The notes under the pieces are model-generated. The model was not told where the DNA came from, ran no database searches, and saw only the letters and a list, made by a program, of their open reading frames with translations. A stretch of DNA of 64,000 nucleotides, from the NCBI RefSeq assembly GCF_003339505.1, contig NZ_QPIW01000008.1, positions 62,001-126,000 of the forward strand. The letters run 5' to 3'. The translations under genes and the position numbers were made by a program. Positions 1 to 9,599 of the stretch are shown here, piece after piece. Numbering within the stretch: the stretch's first letter is position 1; every line of letters begins with the position of its first letter. This stretch comes from Runella aurantiaca (lineage in GTDB: Bacteria > Bacteroidota > Bacteroidia > Cytophagales > Spirosomataceae).

Positions 1-623
1 GGTTGTTGGCTCGTTACGGGCGCAATTCCCCCCGTTTTGGTAAATAATATAACGGCCAAAATAATAAGCCCTAAAATGAGAATGATGTTGTGTAAAAAAT
101 CCGTGATTGATACCGACCACATTCCGCCCATGAAGGTATAAACCATGACCAAGAGTGCTCCCACCCAAATACCAGTGCTCAAAGGCAAACCAAAAATCAC
201 CTGACCTACGATGCCCATTGCCACAAACTGGGCGGCAATCCAACCAAAATAAGAAGGAATAATCATAACGGCCGATACAATCTCGGAAGTGCGCCCAAAA
301 CGCACCAGAAAGAAATCGCAAAAGGTGATGATGTTCCAGCGATAAAATGTTCGGGCAAAGAAAACCCCGACCAGCACCAAACACAAAGCCGCCCCAAACG
401 GCTCTTCCATAACAGCCAGAAAACCTCCTTCCAAAAACTCAGAAGGAGCACCCATCATGGTTTCGGAACCAAACCACGTGGCAAATGTGACCATCGTTGC
501 CATCACTAAGGGGAGCTTACGGCCTGCAAGTACAAAGTCTTCGGTGGTATGAATACGGCGAGAAGCCCATACGCCTACTGCTATATTGAGGGAGAGATAA
601 AGACAAATAGCAAAAACGAGCAT
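1..623 (-). CDS. Sodium:solute symporter (SSS/SLC5 family), partial
   Basis: The reading frame is open from an ATG at 623 to the window edge, so only about the first 207 residues are present and the C-terminus lies outside. The N-terminus begins with a membrane helix (MLVFAICLYLSLNIAVGVWA), followed by the family pattern DFVLAGRKLPL and an ATWFGSETMMG stretch that normally carries part of the ion and substrate site. Further helices follow (PSYFGWIAAQF, VMVYTFMGGMWSV). Members use the sodium gradient to import sugars, amino acids, carboxylates or similar small solutes; the substrate cannot be told from this part. A TTG at 650 is an alternative start. It is divergent from the esterase at 752. 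Confidence 0.88.
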   Translation of the reverse strand, partial: MLVFAICLYLSLNIAVGVWASRRIHTTEDFVLAGRKLPLVMATMVTFATWFGSETMMGAPSEFLEGGFLAVMEEPFGAALCLVLVGVFFARTFYRWNIITFCDFFLVRFGRTSEIVSAVMIIPSYFGWIAAQFVAMGIVGQVIFGLPLSTGIWVGALLVMVYTFMGGMWSVSITDFLHNIILILGLIILAVILFTKTGGIAPVTSQQ

Positions 624-666
624 GTAAAGAATGGGTTTGGAAGTTGCCAAAAATAAAGGGTTTTAC

Positions 667-683
667 GAACTTTGGCAAAGTTC
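667..683. promoter_or_regulatory. Interrupted palindrome between divergent genes
   Basis: GAACTTTG-G-CAAAGTTC is a perfect 8-bp inverted repeat with a one-base centre. It sits in the 128-bp gap between the divergent symporter and esterase genes and each arm ends in TTTG on its own strand, as a -33 element could. It may be an operator or two back-to-back promoter elements. The assignment is inference from symmetry and position only. Confidence 0.35.
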
Positions 684-751
684 ATTTGTAGATTACGCTT
701 TTTGATAAACCCTTTCTCGTAATTAGTTCTTCAATTAATCAAAAAATCAAT

Positions 752-1483
752 ATGCATCGCGAATTAGACGGTTGGCACAGTCCAGCACTTAATAAACACA
801 TGGAAATTGCCACGTATGGGCATTATGGGTTTGCTCTTTTGATGATTCCTACGGCAGCATCAGATTACCTTGAATACGAGCGCTGTCGGCTCATCGACAG
901 CATCAGCAAATCCATCAATGAAGGAAAAGTGAAGGTGTTTTCGGTCAATAGCATCAATACCGAAAGCTGGATGAACCCGCACATGAATGGCCGTGATAAA
1001 GGTATTCGTCACCAGCAGTTCAATGAATACATTTACGACGAAGTAATTCCGCACATCAAAAGTAAAGTTGGGCCTGATACTCCGATTATTGCGGCGGGGG
1101 CATCTTTTGGAGCTCTTCATTCGGCCAATCTTTATTTTCGTCGGCCCGACCTCCTCAATGGGGTGATTGCGATGAGTGGTTGTTATGACCTGACCGCCTA
1201 TACCAAAGGGCATTACGACGACAATGTGTATTTTAATTCACCCGTGCATTATTTACGCAATCTCAAAGACGAGGCGTATTTGTCAAAATACCGCTCTGAC
1301 GGGCACATTCATATCGTAACGGGCTCGGGGAGTTATGAGGATCCAGATTCGTCGCGTTATTTATCAGACATTCTTCATTCAAAAGGCATCAATCATGAAT
1401 TGGATGTGTGGGGACAGGATATTCCGCACGATTGGCCTTCGTGGCAAAAAATGCTGCCATACTATTTAGAGACAAGATTTTGA
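752..1483 (+). CDS. Esterase family protein (alpha/beta hydrolase, COG4947-like)
   Basis: A 243-residue cytoplasmic alpha/beta hydrolase without a signal peptide. The nucleophile elbow is G-A-S-F-G with Ser118, and the C-terminal HDWP motif supplies the probable catalytic His226. An acidic residue between them completes the triad in this family. It resembles putative esterases of the esterase D/COG4947 type that hydrolyse small acyl or thioester compounds. A second member, sharing the YFN-P-V block and the final HDWP-W, is encoded at 12214. The ATG is preceded by an AT-rich stretch without a Shine-Dalgarno sequence, as usual in this phylum. The substrate is unknown. Confidence 0.85.
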   Translation: MHRELDGWHSPALNKHMEIATYGHYGFALLMIPTAASDYLEYERCRLIDSISKSINEGKVKVFSVNSINTESWMNPHMNGRDKGIRHQQFNEYIYDEVIPHIKSKVGPDTPIIAAGASFGALHSANLYFRRPDLLNGVIAMSGCYDLTAYTKGHYDDNVYFNSPVHYLRNLKDEAYLSKYRSDGHIHIVTGSGSYEDPDSSRYLSDILHSKGINHELDVWGQDIPHDWPSWQKMLPYYLETRF

Positions 1484-1594
1484 GCTAACTTTAGGGAGTG
1501 AAAACACTCAATCGCTGCGTTCCTTAAAATAAATGCAACATCCCGATTTCATCGTGCGTAATTTATTCTACTCTGATAAACTCTATAGCATCTA

Positions 1595-3337
1595 ATGAAA
1601 AGGGCATTGGTATTGATTGGTCTTTTGGTTTTTATCAAAGCCCGGGTGCTGGGGCAGCAAGTGGACTGTGGCAACATCGGTTTTGAATCAGGGACTACTT
1701 TGGGGTGGGAATTGACCAACGGCGTTGTACGAATTGCTAACGCAAAACTTGCTTACCAAAACGAAATGACGGGTTCGATAAGTGCAAGACACTACGTTAC
1801 GAGCATCAGCGACGGATTTGACCCTAAGATTACCAACGAAAAAATTCCGATGGTGGCCCCGGGAAGCACGCATTCCATCCGTATCGGCACCAACTATTCT
1901 ATGGGTGGCGGCTCGTTTGACCGCATCAAAACGTCGTTTCTCGTCACCCCCGAAAATACACTTTTTCAATATCAGTTTGCCCTTGTGCTGCAAAATGATA
2001 ATCGACACGTTGACGCCCAAAAATCAGGATTCGACATTAATATCACTGACAGTAACGGAGAGCCTCTGTCTTGTAATTCTTTTGGGGTTCAGTTGCAAAA
2101 CGCAGGTACAAGCGAAGGATTCAAAACCCAAGGCGACATTGAATATAAAAACTGGACAACGGGGGCCATTGATTTGCGCAATTATATAGGGCGAATCATT
2201 AAGATTGAAGTAACCGCCCACGGCTGCACAGGTAGGGAGCATTTTGGATATGCCTATTTTGATGCTCAATGTGTAAAATCAGAGGTAAAAGTAAACACGC
2301 TTTGCCCTGATGCACAGGGATACATGACGTTGAATGCACCCGATGGATTTGGGAGCTATCTCTGGAGTAATGGCGAAAAGACGGCGAATGCGCGGGTAAA
2401 AGCCAATTTGGGAGAAGTGTATACCGTCAAAATTTCCCCGTTGGATAAACTCGACGAAAGCTGCCAATTGCAACTGGATTACAAGATAAAATACTACCAA
2501 GCCGATACCACCATCTCCCGAACGATTTGTGAGGGTGAAGAAGTCAAGGTAGATGGTGAAAGCTTTAGAACGACTGGCCTTCACGTAAAAAAAATTCTAC
2601 GGACCAATGTATGTGACAGTACTGTGCGGCTGAATCTGACGGTGATTCCTGCGGCTAATCATACCCAAACCGTGACCATTTGTCTTGGGCAAAGCCTAAA
2701 AGTAGGGGATTCTGTATACACAAAACCGGGTACGTATCTGACGGCGGTGGCGCGGCCTTCGGGCTGCGACAGCATGGTGACTACCCGCTTGAATGTTGAA
2801 GAAATGCAATTTCAAATTGTAGGAAATCAGTCTATTACCCAAGGAGATAGTACACGGCTGGAAGTACAGGTAGAGCCGGCAGGCGCATTCAGTGTCCAAT
2901 GGAGTCCACCGTTGGGGCTGGCGTGTGCTAGTTGCCCCGCTACATGGGTACATCCTTTGAAATCTACTCAATATACGGTGGCGGTCAAGAATGCAAGTCA
3001 GGCGTGTCAGCAATCCGAAAAAGTCAATGTATTTGTGTTGCCCTGTAATATTTACATTCCTGATATTTTTTCTCCTAACAATGACCAACAAAACGACGTT
3101 TTTTACGTGTACGGTAACTCCTGTGTTAAACAAATAAAAGAAATGGCGATTTATAACCGTTGGGGCGAAATCGTTTTTCGAAATGAAAATTTTACCTTCG
3201 CCGACCCCAAGCAGGGGTGGGATGGACGTTATTTGGGTGAAATTGCGGAAGGGGGAGTTTACGTTTATAAAATCGCCGTTGCCTTCATAAACGGTGAAAC
3301 CAGCCACTATACAGGCTCAGTTTTGTTGGTGCGATGA
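1595..3337 (+). CDS. Secreted protein with type B T9SS sorting domain (CHU_C/gliding C-terminal)
   Basis: A 580-residue exported protein. The N-terminal signal peptide ends near VLGQ. Residues about 25-230 form a beta-rich lectin/jelly-roll-like region without a named match. Two similar middle segments follow (about 300-400, each with a TICxG beginning and a CDS-V/M ending), then a PKD-like part near 405-480. The last 90 residues are a CHU_C/gliding-type sorting tail, with FSPNNDQQNDVF and IYNRWGEIVF. This tail directs export through the type IX system and attachment to the cell surface. The stop overlaps the next ATG (ATGA), so it is probably cotranscribed with the acyltransferase. Confidence 0.85.
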   Translation: MKRALVLIGLLVFIKARVLGQQVDCGNIGFESGTTLGWELTNGVVRIANAKLAYQNEMTGSISARHYVTSISDGFDPKITNEKIPMVAPGSTHSIRIGTNYSMGGGSFDRIKTSFLVTPENTLFQYQFALVLQNDNRHVDAQKSGFDINITDSNGEPLSCNSFGVQLQNAGTSEGFKTQGDIEYKNWTTGAIDLRNYIGRIIKIEVTAHGCTGREHFGYAYFDAQCVKSEVKVNTLCPDAQGYMTLNAPDGFGSYLWSNGEKTANARVKANLGEVYTVKISPLDKLDESCQLQLDYKIKYYQADTTISRTICEGEEVKVDGESFRTTGLHVKKILRTNVCDSTVRLNLTVIPAANHTQTVTICLGQSLKVGDSVYTKPGTYLTAVARPSGCDSMVTTRLNVEEMQFQIVGNQSITQGDSTRLEVQVEPAGAFSVQWSPPLGLACASCPATWVHPLKSTQYTVAVKNASQACQQSEKVNVFVLPCNIYIPDIFSPNNDQQNDVFYVYGNSCVKQIKEMAIYNRWGEIVFRNENFTFADPKQGWDGRYLGEIAEGGVYVYKIAVAFINGETSHYTGSVLLVR

Positions 3338-4371
3338 CCTCTTCTCACCTTCCTTCTCTGATGGGGTTACGCGCTTTTGCGGCTTTGTTGGTTTATATTC
3401 ATCACTATAATCCGTTTCCTGAATCCTCTTTTTTATATCAGTTGGCGCGTGAAGGCTACGTGGGCGTGACGGTATTTTTTGTGCTAAGTGGTTTTCTAAT
3501 TACGTGGAATTACGCCGACAAGTTAAGTTATACTGCCGAACGAAAACGCTTTTATCTGCTGCGCTTTGCGCGAATTATGCCTTTATATTGGCTGTTGTTG
3601 ACGGGGCTTTATGGGATTCAGTGGTTTACAAAAGGAAATGAAACGGCTTCTTTTTTTGCGCTATTTTCTAATTTTTTACTCTTCAAAGGGCTGATGCCAT
3701 CGTTGATTTTTAGCGGTATTCCCCAAAGTTGGTCGTTGACGGTTGAACTATGTTTTTACCTCCTTGCGCCGTGGTGGATTTCTCTAGTGGCTAGGCGTCG
3801 GTGGTGGGTGTTGGCTTTGTTGTATTCTTCCTTTATTTTGGGGTTGTTTGTGTTATACAAAAATCACCTATTGTTTGGGAGTTTCTATACGATTTTTGGT
3901 CGTTTCTTTGAATTTGGCGTTGGGATTTATGCGGCGCTGTGGCTACGAAAAAATCAGAACCCACTGGCCTTTCGGTTCAAAACCATCGTGGCAGTTGGGG
4001 GAGCAATTGGGGTGATAATCGGTTACGTTTTAGCGGTTTACTATGGGCAATTCTCGGTTATTTATACCGAATGGCTTCTGTATAATCTCTTGCTACCGGT
4101 TGCTATTGGCTTTGGATTAGCGGGGATTTCTACCGAAAAAACTTTCATTAACCGCGTATTATCCCATTCATTGGCTCAGACTTTGGGCAAATCTTCCTAC
4201 GCATTTTATTTGATTCATCTCGGGCCGGTCGCAGTAGTCCTACAACGCTATGTTTCCAATAACGCCTTGGTGCTGTTCATTTTGTTGTGGATTGTGGCGT
4301 ATGGACTGTACCGATGGGTAGAAAGGCCTCTGTACTCCTTGATTATTCAGGCAAAGGTGCTGAGACGCTAA
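3334..4371 (+). CDS. Acyltransferase 3 family membrane protein
   Basis: A 345-residue polytopic membrane protein of the acyltransferase 3 (OafA/NodX) family. The first helix carries GLRAFAALLVYIHHY with the catalytic-type His, followed by GVTVFFVLSGFLIT and the RFARIMPLYW arginine motif; about ten hydrophobic segments follow. Members transfer acetyl or other acyl groups onto surface sugars or peptidoglycan from the cytoplasmic membrane. The start overlaps the stop of the surface protein upstream by four bases, which suggests translational coupling. The acceptor is unknown. Its last codons form the left arm of a terminator hairpin. Confidence 0.88.
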   Translation: MTSSHLPSLMGLRAFAALLVYIHHYNPFPESSFLYQLAREGYVGVTVFFVLSGFLITWNYADKLSYTAERKRFYLLRFARIMPLYWLLLTGLYGIQWFTKGNETASFFALFSNFLLFKGLMPSLIFSGIPQSWSLTVELCFYLLAPWWISLVARRRWWVLALLYSSFILGLFVLYKNHLLFGSFYTIFGRFFEFGVGIYAALWLRKNQNPLAFRFKTIVAVGGAIGVIIGYVLAVYYGQFSVIYTEWLLYNLLLPVAIGFGLAGISTEKTFINRVLSHSLAQTLGKSSYAFYLIHLGPVAVVLQRYVSNNALVLFILLWIVAYGLYRWVERPLYSLIIQAKVLRR

Positions 4372-4393
4372 ACTTTGCGCCTTTGCCTGAATA
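4344..4393. terminator. Bidirectional terminator between convergent genes
   Basis: A perfect 14-bp inverted repeat: TATTCAGGCAAAGG at 4344-4357 and its complement at 4380-4393. The left arm lies inside the acyltransferase coding region and the right arm lies just before the stop of the minus-strand protease. It probably ends both transcripts. Confidence 0.7.
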
Positions 4394-4399
4394 AAAGCA

Positions 4400-7300
4400 T
4401 TACCGCACCAACACCAACTTACCCGACGTTTTCACGCCTTCGCCCAAAGTAAGTTCTTGACCGTCTTTTTTGACCGTAACTCGGTAAACATAAGTGCCCA
4501 TCGCCAATCCTGTGGTGGTGTTCCAAATCCATTCGTTGACTCCCACACGGGGCGTAAGACTTACTTCTTTGACAATGCGGCCCGATATATCAGCAACGAC
4601 AATGCTGGCTTCGGTAGGAGCTTCTTTTCCTGAAATCGTAAATGCAAAACGTAGAAAATCTTGAAAAGGGTTGGGGTTGGCCTCAACACTTATAATCCGT
4701 TGTTCATTGATGACCCTAAACGTAATTTGATACAGTCCCGTACGGTTGTTGGTCGCATCAGCGCCCTGTACTTGCAACGTATACAACCCGTCGGGAAGTG
4801 AGCCGGGGCGGTATTCGATACGTACCACATTTTGGTTGTCGGCAGGGGTGAATTTGAGGGAGGGATTTGTAAAACTGATGCGCTGAAACGTACTTTGACC
4901 CGGGCGCTGGAGAAACAAATCAATGCCGACCGTGTCGCGCTTAAACAAAAACCTATTTTCGTCTTTGAGCTGTACCATAATTACAGGGTTGGCCGACACC
5001 ACTTCTCCGTCCTTGATGCGCTGGTCGTCGAAGGCCACATCGAGTACAGGCGCCAATCGGTCTGCAATTACAGTGTAAGGAAGATTAACGACGTTGTTGG
5101 CATAACTTTGTTCCGGCTGCCGGCGCGGGTTAAAATTGACCAGTAAACGGTTATCACCGCCACGGCCCAAGGTCGGGAGCGATAACGTAAAAGAGGTTTC
5201 TTGATTAGGGGCGAGTTTAGCCAGTTTTTTTTCGGTGATTTGCGGTGTTCCGCTGGGGCCGAAAATCGTTTGCTGTACCACCACGGAATCTTGAAAAGCC
5301 ACGTTGGAGACGTTTTTGAAAGCTACATTCACCGTCAATATTTCTCCTTCTTGTCGCTCAATTACACCGCTAAGATTAGAAGTAGCGCTTCCTTCCGCCA
5401 CGGGCGTATACGTGACGAGCCAATGGCGAAGTTGGGCAGGAGTAGTAATGCCAACGTCGGGATTTGTTAAACGCAACCTTAACCGTAGGAAAGGATAACG
5501 GTGAGCGTCGATGGTTGTTAAGTCCAATGACTTATTGGCCGATTGATTGACAAGTAAAGGTGTTTCTTTTCCGTTCAAATCCACACCCAGCACCGTTAGG
5601 GTTGATTGTTGGGTATTGAGAATGGATTGTTGGTTGGTAAGTGAGGCCCAACTACTGGCTGGACCAATGAGCGAGGACGTGATTTGTCCCGTTGATTTGG
5701 TGCTTTTTAACGTAAAGGCATCCAAGGTCAGTGTCTTAATGCTTGGCGCTATTTCGTTGGGATCGGTGGCCAATTCCAGAACGGGTTTGTTGGCTCCCTT
5801 TTGAAAGATGAGCAGATTGGGGCTACGCAAAATAGTTTCGTTGACACCCAAGGCTTTCAATTTAGCAATTTCGGTGGCAGGCCATTTATCAAATTGTACA
5901 GCACCGACGGACATAAAAACAATCCAATCACCGTTGGGAACGGCATCTATCCATTTGCTGAACAGTTGATTATTAATGATTTCGGGCTGACGAAGCGTGT
6001 TCATAACGTAAGGCGGGTTGCCGCAATTTCGGGTTGGCATGACCGAATACGCCTGAAGATTGTCGCGGTGCAGGGCTGTTACGACAATGTTTGCTTCGGC
6101 ATTAGCTCCTTGAAATGTGCTACAATTACTTTGGGCCACAAATAAAATATTGCTGATAGTCAACTGATTCACCTGATGCCCTTGATTAAACGCACCTACC
6201 GAACTCCCTGCCACCACCGCCTTTATGGGCACTGCAATAGGAGCGTAGTTCCAAGTGGGTTGTGTGGTCAGGGAAAGGTTGATGTCGAGTGGGGTGGCTT
6301 TGGTAAATTGCGCTGCCTGTCGTTGGGTCCAGCCTTCGCCTGCGTTTTGGATATAAGTGAAAGAACTTTCACTCCATACGTTGTTGGTTCCAGCGGGGCG
6401 GTCGGCGTAGCGGATGCGCCAAAAATAAGTGAGGCTGTCGCGGGTAAGTAACGTCACTTTCCAACTAGGCAGGAGGGTTGCCGTGACATTTTGTGAGCGT
6501 TTAAAAGGGCTATCAAAACGAGCGGTGGTATCAAGTTCAATGGTATAATTTCGGTTGGTATTGTCGATGTGTTGTGCCAACAACTGTACCGTCGGTATTC
6601 CGTTTTCTGTCGAAGAAACAATGGCATATTCTGCGGGCATCAGTGGGTACGCGCCCGCCACGGGCAGGGCGATTTCGACGGCTGCCGTATTATTCGGCTT
6701 GTTCATTTCGACAAGTGTATTGGTAGGGTCCAACGTCACTTCAAAACGATTGAGTCCATTTTGGTTACGGTCTGTCGGGATGAAAAACAGCAAGGTGTCC
6801 TGATAGGCTACGGAGGGAAAAGTGGCTTCAAATATTTGCACGGCTCCGTCGCGTGCGGTACGGGTGAGGCGCACGGGGAGCTTTTCGTTGCGGTAAAGTC
6901 CCAAATTTGAAACCACCACCCGTACTTCCAATGAATCGCTCAAAGGCCCTATTGCCGTGCCATTTTTACTTTTAACGCTGATTCCCTGACTTATTACGGC
7001 ATAATCAGGTAGTGTTGTTGGAAACAATACTACGGCGGGGTCGCCTTGCAAGGTCATTTGTTGCGCATCTGCCTGATAAATGGGGTCATTGGGGAGTTTG
7101 GCTAATGTTTTGCGCATGATTTGTTGCTGAACTTCCCCAAACGGACGACTCAGATTGGTGCTGTCGCCGAGAAGGATTTCGTAAAAAGTGCTGGCAAAGT
7201 CACGGAGTGAATGCACAAATGCATAGTTGGAATGGGCCAGAAATAGAATGGCGCCCCGGTCTTTGGTACCTACCCAATCAATGGGAAAAGTATTGGAACC

Positions 7301-9337
7301 GAAGGTGAAATTACCCAATACACAGCCGTTGGCATAGACCAGAGGATAGCGGCCTTTGTTCCTGAAACCTAATACATCATCCGATACATGGCCAATGTTG
7401 ATATCGGTTACCGATAGGCTAGAATGGCCGAAAAGTGTAATGATGCCTGCCCCTTCGTTGACTTCATTGGCAATACCGACGTACTCAACCGCTTCGTCTG
7501 TTTTTTTGGTGATGGTCGTGACGCGGGCCCCCAAGTATTGGCGTTGCGCTTTTTGCTTAAAGCCATTCATGATTTGCAAAAATTGCCCTTGCTCAAACAA
7601 CGAAGTGCCGCCGCTGAGGTGAAGTACATTTTTACGCCAAAGAGCGTTCATGGGCGTAGCTTCATGTTCCCGTACTTTTTCCAGATAATTCAGTACGGTT
7701 TGTGGGCTGTCAGTCCAAAGTCGTCCCGTGGGAACTGCGGCAAGTAGTTGGGGGTGCCCCTTGAGTCCGTGCGAAAAAAGATTATCGGAACCCGGCCACC
7801 CAAAAGTCGGCACCATATCTGTTTGGTGGCGGGTAGATCGTGTTCGGTTAAAATCGACCTGTTCGGTGCGGCCAATAATGAATAAAAAGTGAGGGCTGCC
7901 TTTGTCGGTCATGAACTGGACAAATCGGCGGATAGCCAACGGGCTGAATTCGCCGTAGTTGAATTGATTCACTAAGAAATCCATATCCACGGTCAGGGTG
8001 TCATAACGCCCGCCCGCGGTGGAGGCCCGATAGCCGCCAAATTGCTTGGCCGCACTTGCCAGATTGCGATGCGTGACGATGAGATAATTGGCTTTGGTAG
8101 CGTCTATGTTCCGAAAACCAACGCGTTGAATACTTGGTACGGTGAGAACCGTGCGCGTGGCAAAAAGCGTTTTGGCGGTGTTTGTCCCGCGAACAACGGC
8201 CTTTAGGGTAGCATTTTCAAGTGTGGTGCCGATGCGAGCGATGTTCTTTTTATCCGTAATGTCAAACAACCGAACGTCGTTGGCAGTGTTGGGGATTTCA
8301 AGATAAGATTTGCCAACGGTACTTGGGTTAAGGTAAAAATATTTCTGGGTTTTATTCTGTAAATCAAAGCGTTGTGGATAGCGTAAGCGATAATACGTGA
8401 TGCTGTATACATCTTCTGCTTGCTCAGGGAAAGTCCCGCGTGAAGTGGTGGAAATAGAAATTCGGTTACTGTCGAGCGATACATCCGAAAACGCAATTTC
8501 TCTTTGCACCAAGAGTGCATTTTGGTGGTTGAACCGGACGGTATCCACCAACCGATTGGCTACGGGGCTGCTCCCCACCTTAATTTCCACAAAATGCAGG
8601 CGATGGTCGCGCCCCATCAAATGAAGTTCGAGCTGGGGTTTAAAACTGGTACGAACGGGATTTTCTAGTTGAATTCGTTTGGATACGACCGCGTTTCTGT
8701 AAAGTTCAGGCCCTGACCAGCCTTCGCCAAAATCATAATAGGAATGTTGAGCGCCCTGCGATGTCCCCAACGGATACATCAGCCCTTCCGACATACCTAC
8801 GTAGTTGTAGCTTGCAATGTTAGAAATCAACAAATCTTCGCGGTGAAATGCCTCTGGCGTCAGGCTAGAGGTATTTTGTTCCTGGTACGAAGCCATACGC
8901 TTTCCAGGTTGCTCATCCAAACGCCAAGTAATAAAATAAGCCGTGGTGTCGGTGTACAGATTGTAGATTTTGTGGGGTTGGGCACTGTGCGGAATGTACA
9001 GCAACGAGTCTTGGGTTCCGTCGTTTGTTTCTCCGTAAAACTCCACATAATCAGTTTCATCCCATTTTCCATCGGCCTCTCCCTGTACCAAAATGGCCTG
9101 CTCTTCACCCCGGAAAAACAATTGGAGTGCTGCTGGGTTTGTCGTTCCTACGGGGAATCCCGCTTGGCGTAATTCGGCCGTTGAAATTTTATAAACCCCT
9201 TTTTGCGCAATCGGAATCTTAAAATATGTTTGCTGATAATTGATCCATTCGTTGCCGTAGGTGGTTTGGGCGTGGGTGGATAAAACGAAATGGGTGAAAA
9301 AGAATACGCTGATAACAGCCGCTAACCTAACTCGCAT
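4400..9337 (-). CDS. Gingipain-type (C25) protease, PorU2-like, with type A T9SS sorting domain
   Basis: A 1645-residue secreted protein. A signal peptide ends near THAQ. The N-terminal 400 residues are beta-rich. A C25 cysteine peptidase domain spans about 425-780, with the catalytic dyad readable as His638 (F-G-H-S-S) and Cys672 (A-N-G-C-V-L-G), the same 33-34 residue spacing as in gingipains. Several Ig-like or adhesin-like domains follow. The last 85 residues are a type A sorting tail (NPNPFQDFLRFAF, then DISGRIVKE). Large proteins of this build in Cytophagales are annotated as putative T9SS sortase PorU2. PorU itself cleaves sorting tails at the outer membrane; whether this one is a sortase or a secreted protease cannot be decided here. 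No other T9SS machinery gene is nearby. Confidence 0.85.
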   Translation of the reverse strand: MRVRLAAVISVFFFTHFVLSTHAQTTYGNEWINYQQTYFKIPIAQKGVYKISTAELRQAGFPVGTTNPAALQLFFRGEEQAILVQGEADGKWDETDYVEFYGETNDGTQDSLLYIPHSAQPHKIYNLYTDTTAYFITWRLDEQPGKRMASYQEQNTSSLTPEAFHREDLLISNIASYNYVGMSEGLMYPLGTSQGAQHSYYDFGEGWSGPELYRNAVVSKRIQLENPVRTSFKPQLELHLMGRDHRLHFVEIKVGSSPVANRLVDTVRFNHQNALLVQREIAFSDVSLDSNRISISTTSRGTFPEQAEDVYSITYYRLRYPQRFDLQNKTQKYFYLNPSTVGKSYLEIPNTANDVRLFDITDKKNIARIGTTLENATLKAVVRGTNTAKTLFATRTVLTVPSIQRVGFRNIDATKANYLIVTHRNLASAAKQFGGYRASTAGGRYDTLTVDMDFLVNQFNYGEFSPLAIRRFVQFMTDKGSPHFLFIIGRTEQVDFNRTRSTRHQTDMVPTFGWPGSDNLFSHGLKGHPQLLAAVPTGRLWTDSPQTVLNYLEKVREHEATPMNALWRKNVLHLSGGTSLFEQGQFLQIMNGFKQKAQRQYLGARVTTITKKTDEAVEYVGIANEVNEGAGIITLFGHSSLSVTDINIGHVSDDVLGFRNKGRYPLVYANGCVLGNFTFGSNTFPIDWVGTKDRGAILFLAHSNYAFVHSLRDFASTFYEILLGDSTNLSRPFGEVQQQIMRKTLAKLPNDPIYQADAQQMTLQGDPAVVLFPTTLPDYAVISQGISVKSKNGTAIGPLSDSLEVRVVVSNLGLYRNEKLPVRLTRTARDGAVQIFEATFPSVAYQDTLLFFIPTDRNQNGLNRFEVTLDPTNTLVEMNKPNNTAAVEIALPVAGAYPLMPAEYAIVSSTENGIPTVQLLAQHIDNTNRNYTIELDTTARFDSPFKRSQNVTATLLPSWKVTLLTRDSLTYFWRIRYADRPAGTNNVWSESSFTYIQNAGEGWTQRQAAQFTKATPLDINLSLTTQPTWNYAPIAVPIKAVVAGSSVGAFNQGHQVNQLTISNILFVAQSNCSTFQGANAEANIVVTALHRDNLQAYSVMPTRNCGNPPYVMNTLRQPEIINNQLFSKWIDAVPNGDWIVFMSVGAVQFDKWPATEIAKLKALGVNETILRSPNLLIFQKGANKPVLELATDPNEIAPSIKTLTLDAFTLKSTKSTGQITSSLIGPASSWASLTNQQSILNTQQSTLTVLGVDLNGKETPLLVNQSANKSLDLTTIDAHRYPFLRLRLRLTNPDVGITTPAQLRHWLVTYTPVAEGSATSNLSGVIERQEGEILTVNVAFKNVSNVAFQDSVVVQQTIFGPSGTPQITEKKLAKLAPNQETSFTLSLPTLGRGGDNRLLVNFNPRRQPEQSYANNVVNLPYTVIADRLAPVLDVAFDDQRIKDGEVVSANPVIMVQLKDENRFLFKRDTVGIDLFLQRPGQSTFQRISFTNPSLKFTPADNQNVVRIEYRPGSLPDGLYTLQVQGADATNNRTGLYQITFRVINEQRIISVEANPNPFQDFLRFAFTISGKEAPTEASIVVADISGRIVKEVSLTPRVGVNEWIWNTTTGLAMGTYVYRVTVKKDGQELTLGEGVKTSGKLVLVR

Positions 9338-9599
9338 CTGATTGTATGTTACGGATTTACCTCTGCCGGTAGAAACGGATGCAATTTACTCCGGAAATAG
9401 TAAAAATCCTGAAAGAGAAGAGGTGGATTTTGGAGATGTTAACGAAAGGTAAAGAGGACAGGAGTGAAGATACATATTCTGACTCTGGAGAAGTCTAGCT
9501 AAGCCATAAAAATAATTTGTTATGCTTGCAGAGTATTTTTTGCAAAAAAAATGTTTGTTTTGTAGTGAATAATTCCAAATTGAGAAACAACCTTAAACC

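Noticed and set aside
263-451. Short minus-strand frame inside the symporter
   Set aside because: The symporter reads continuously through it in another frame with family motifs.
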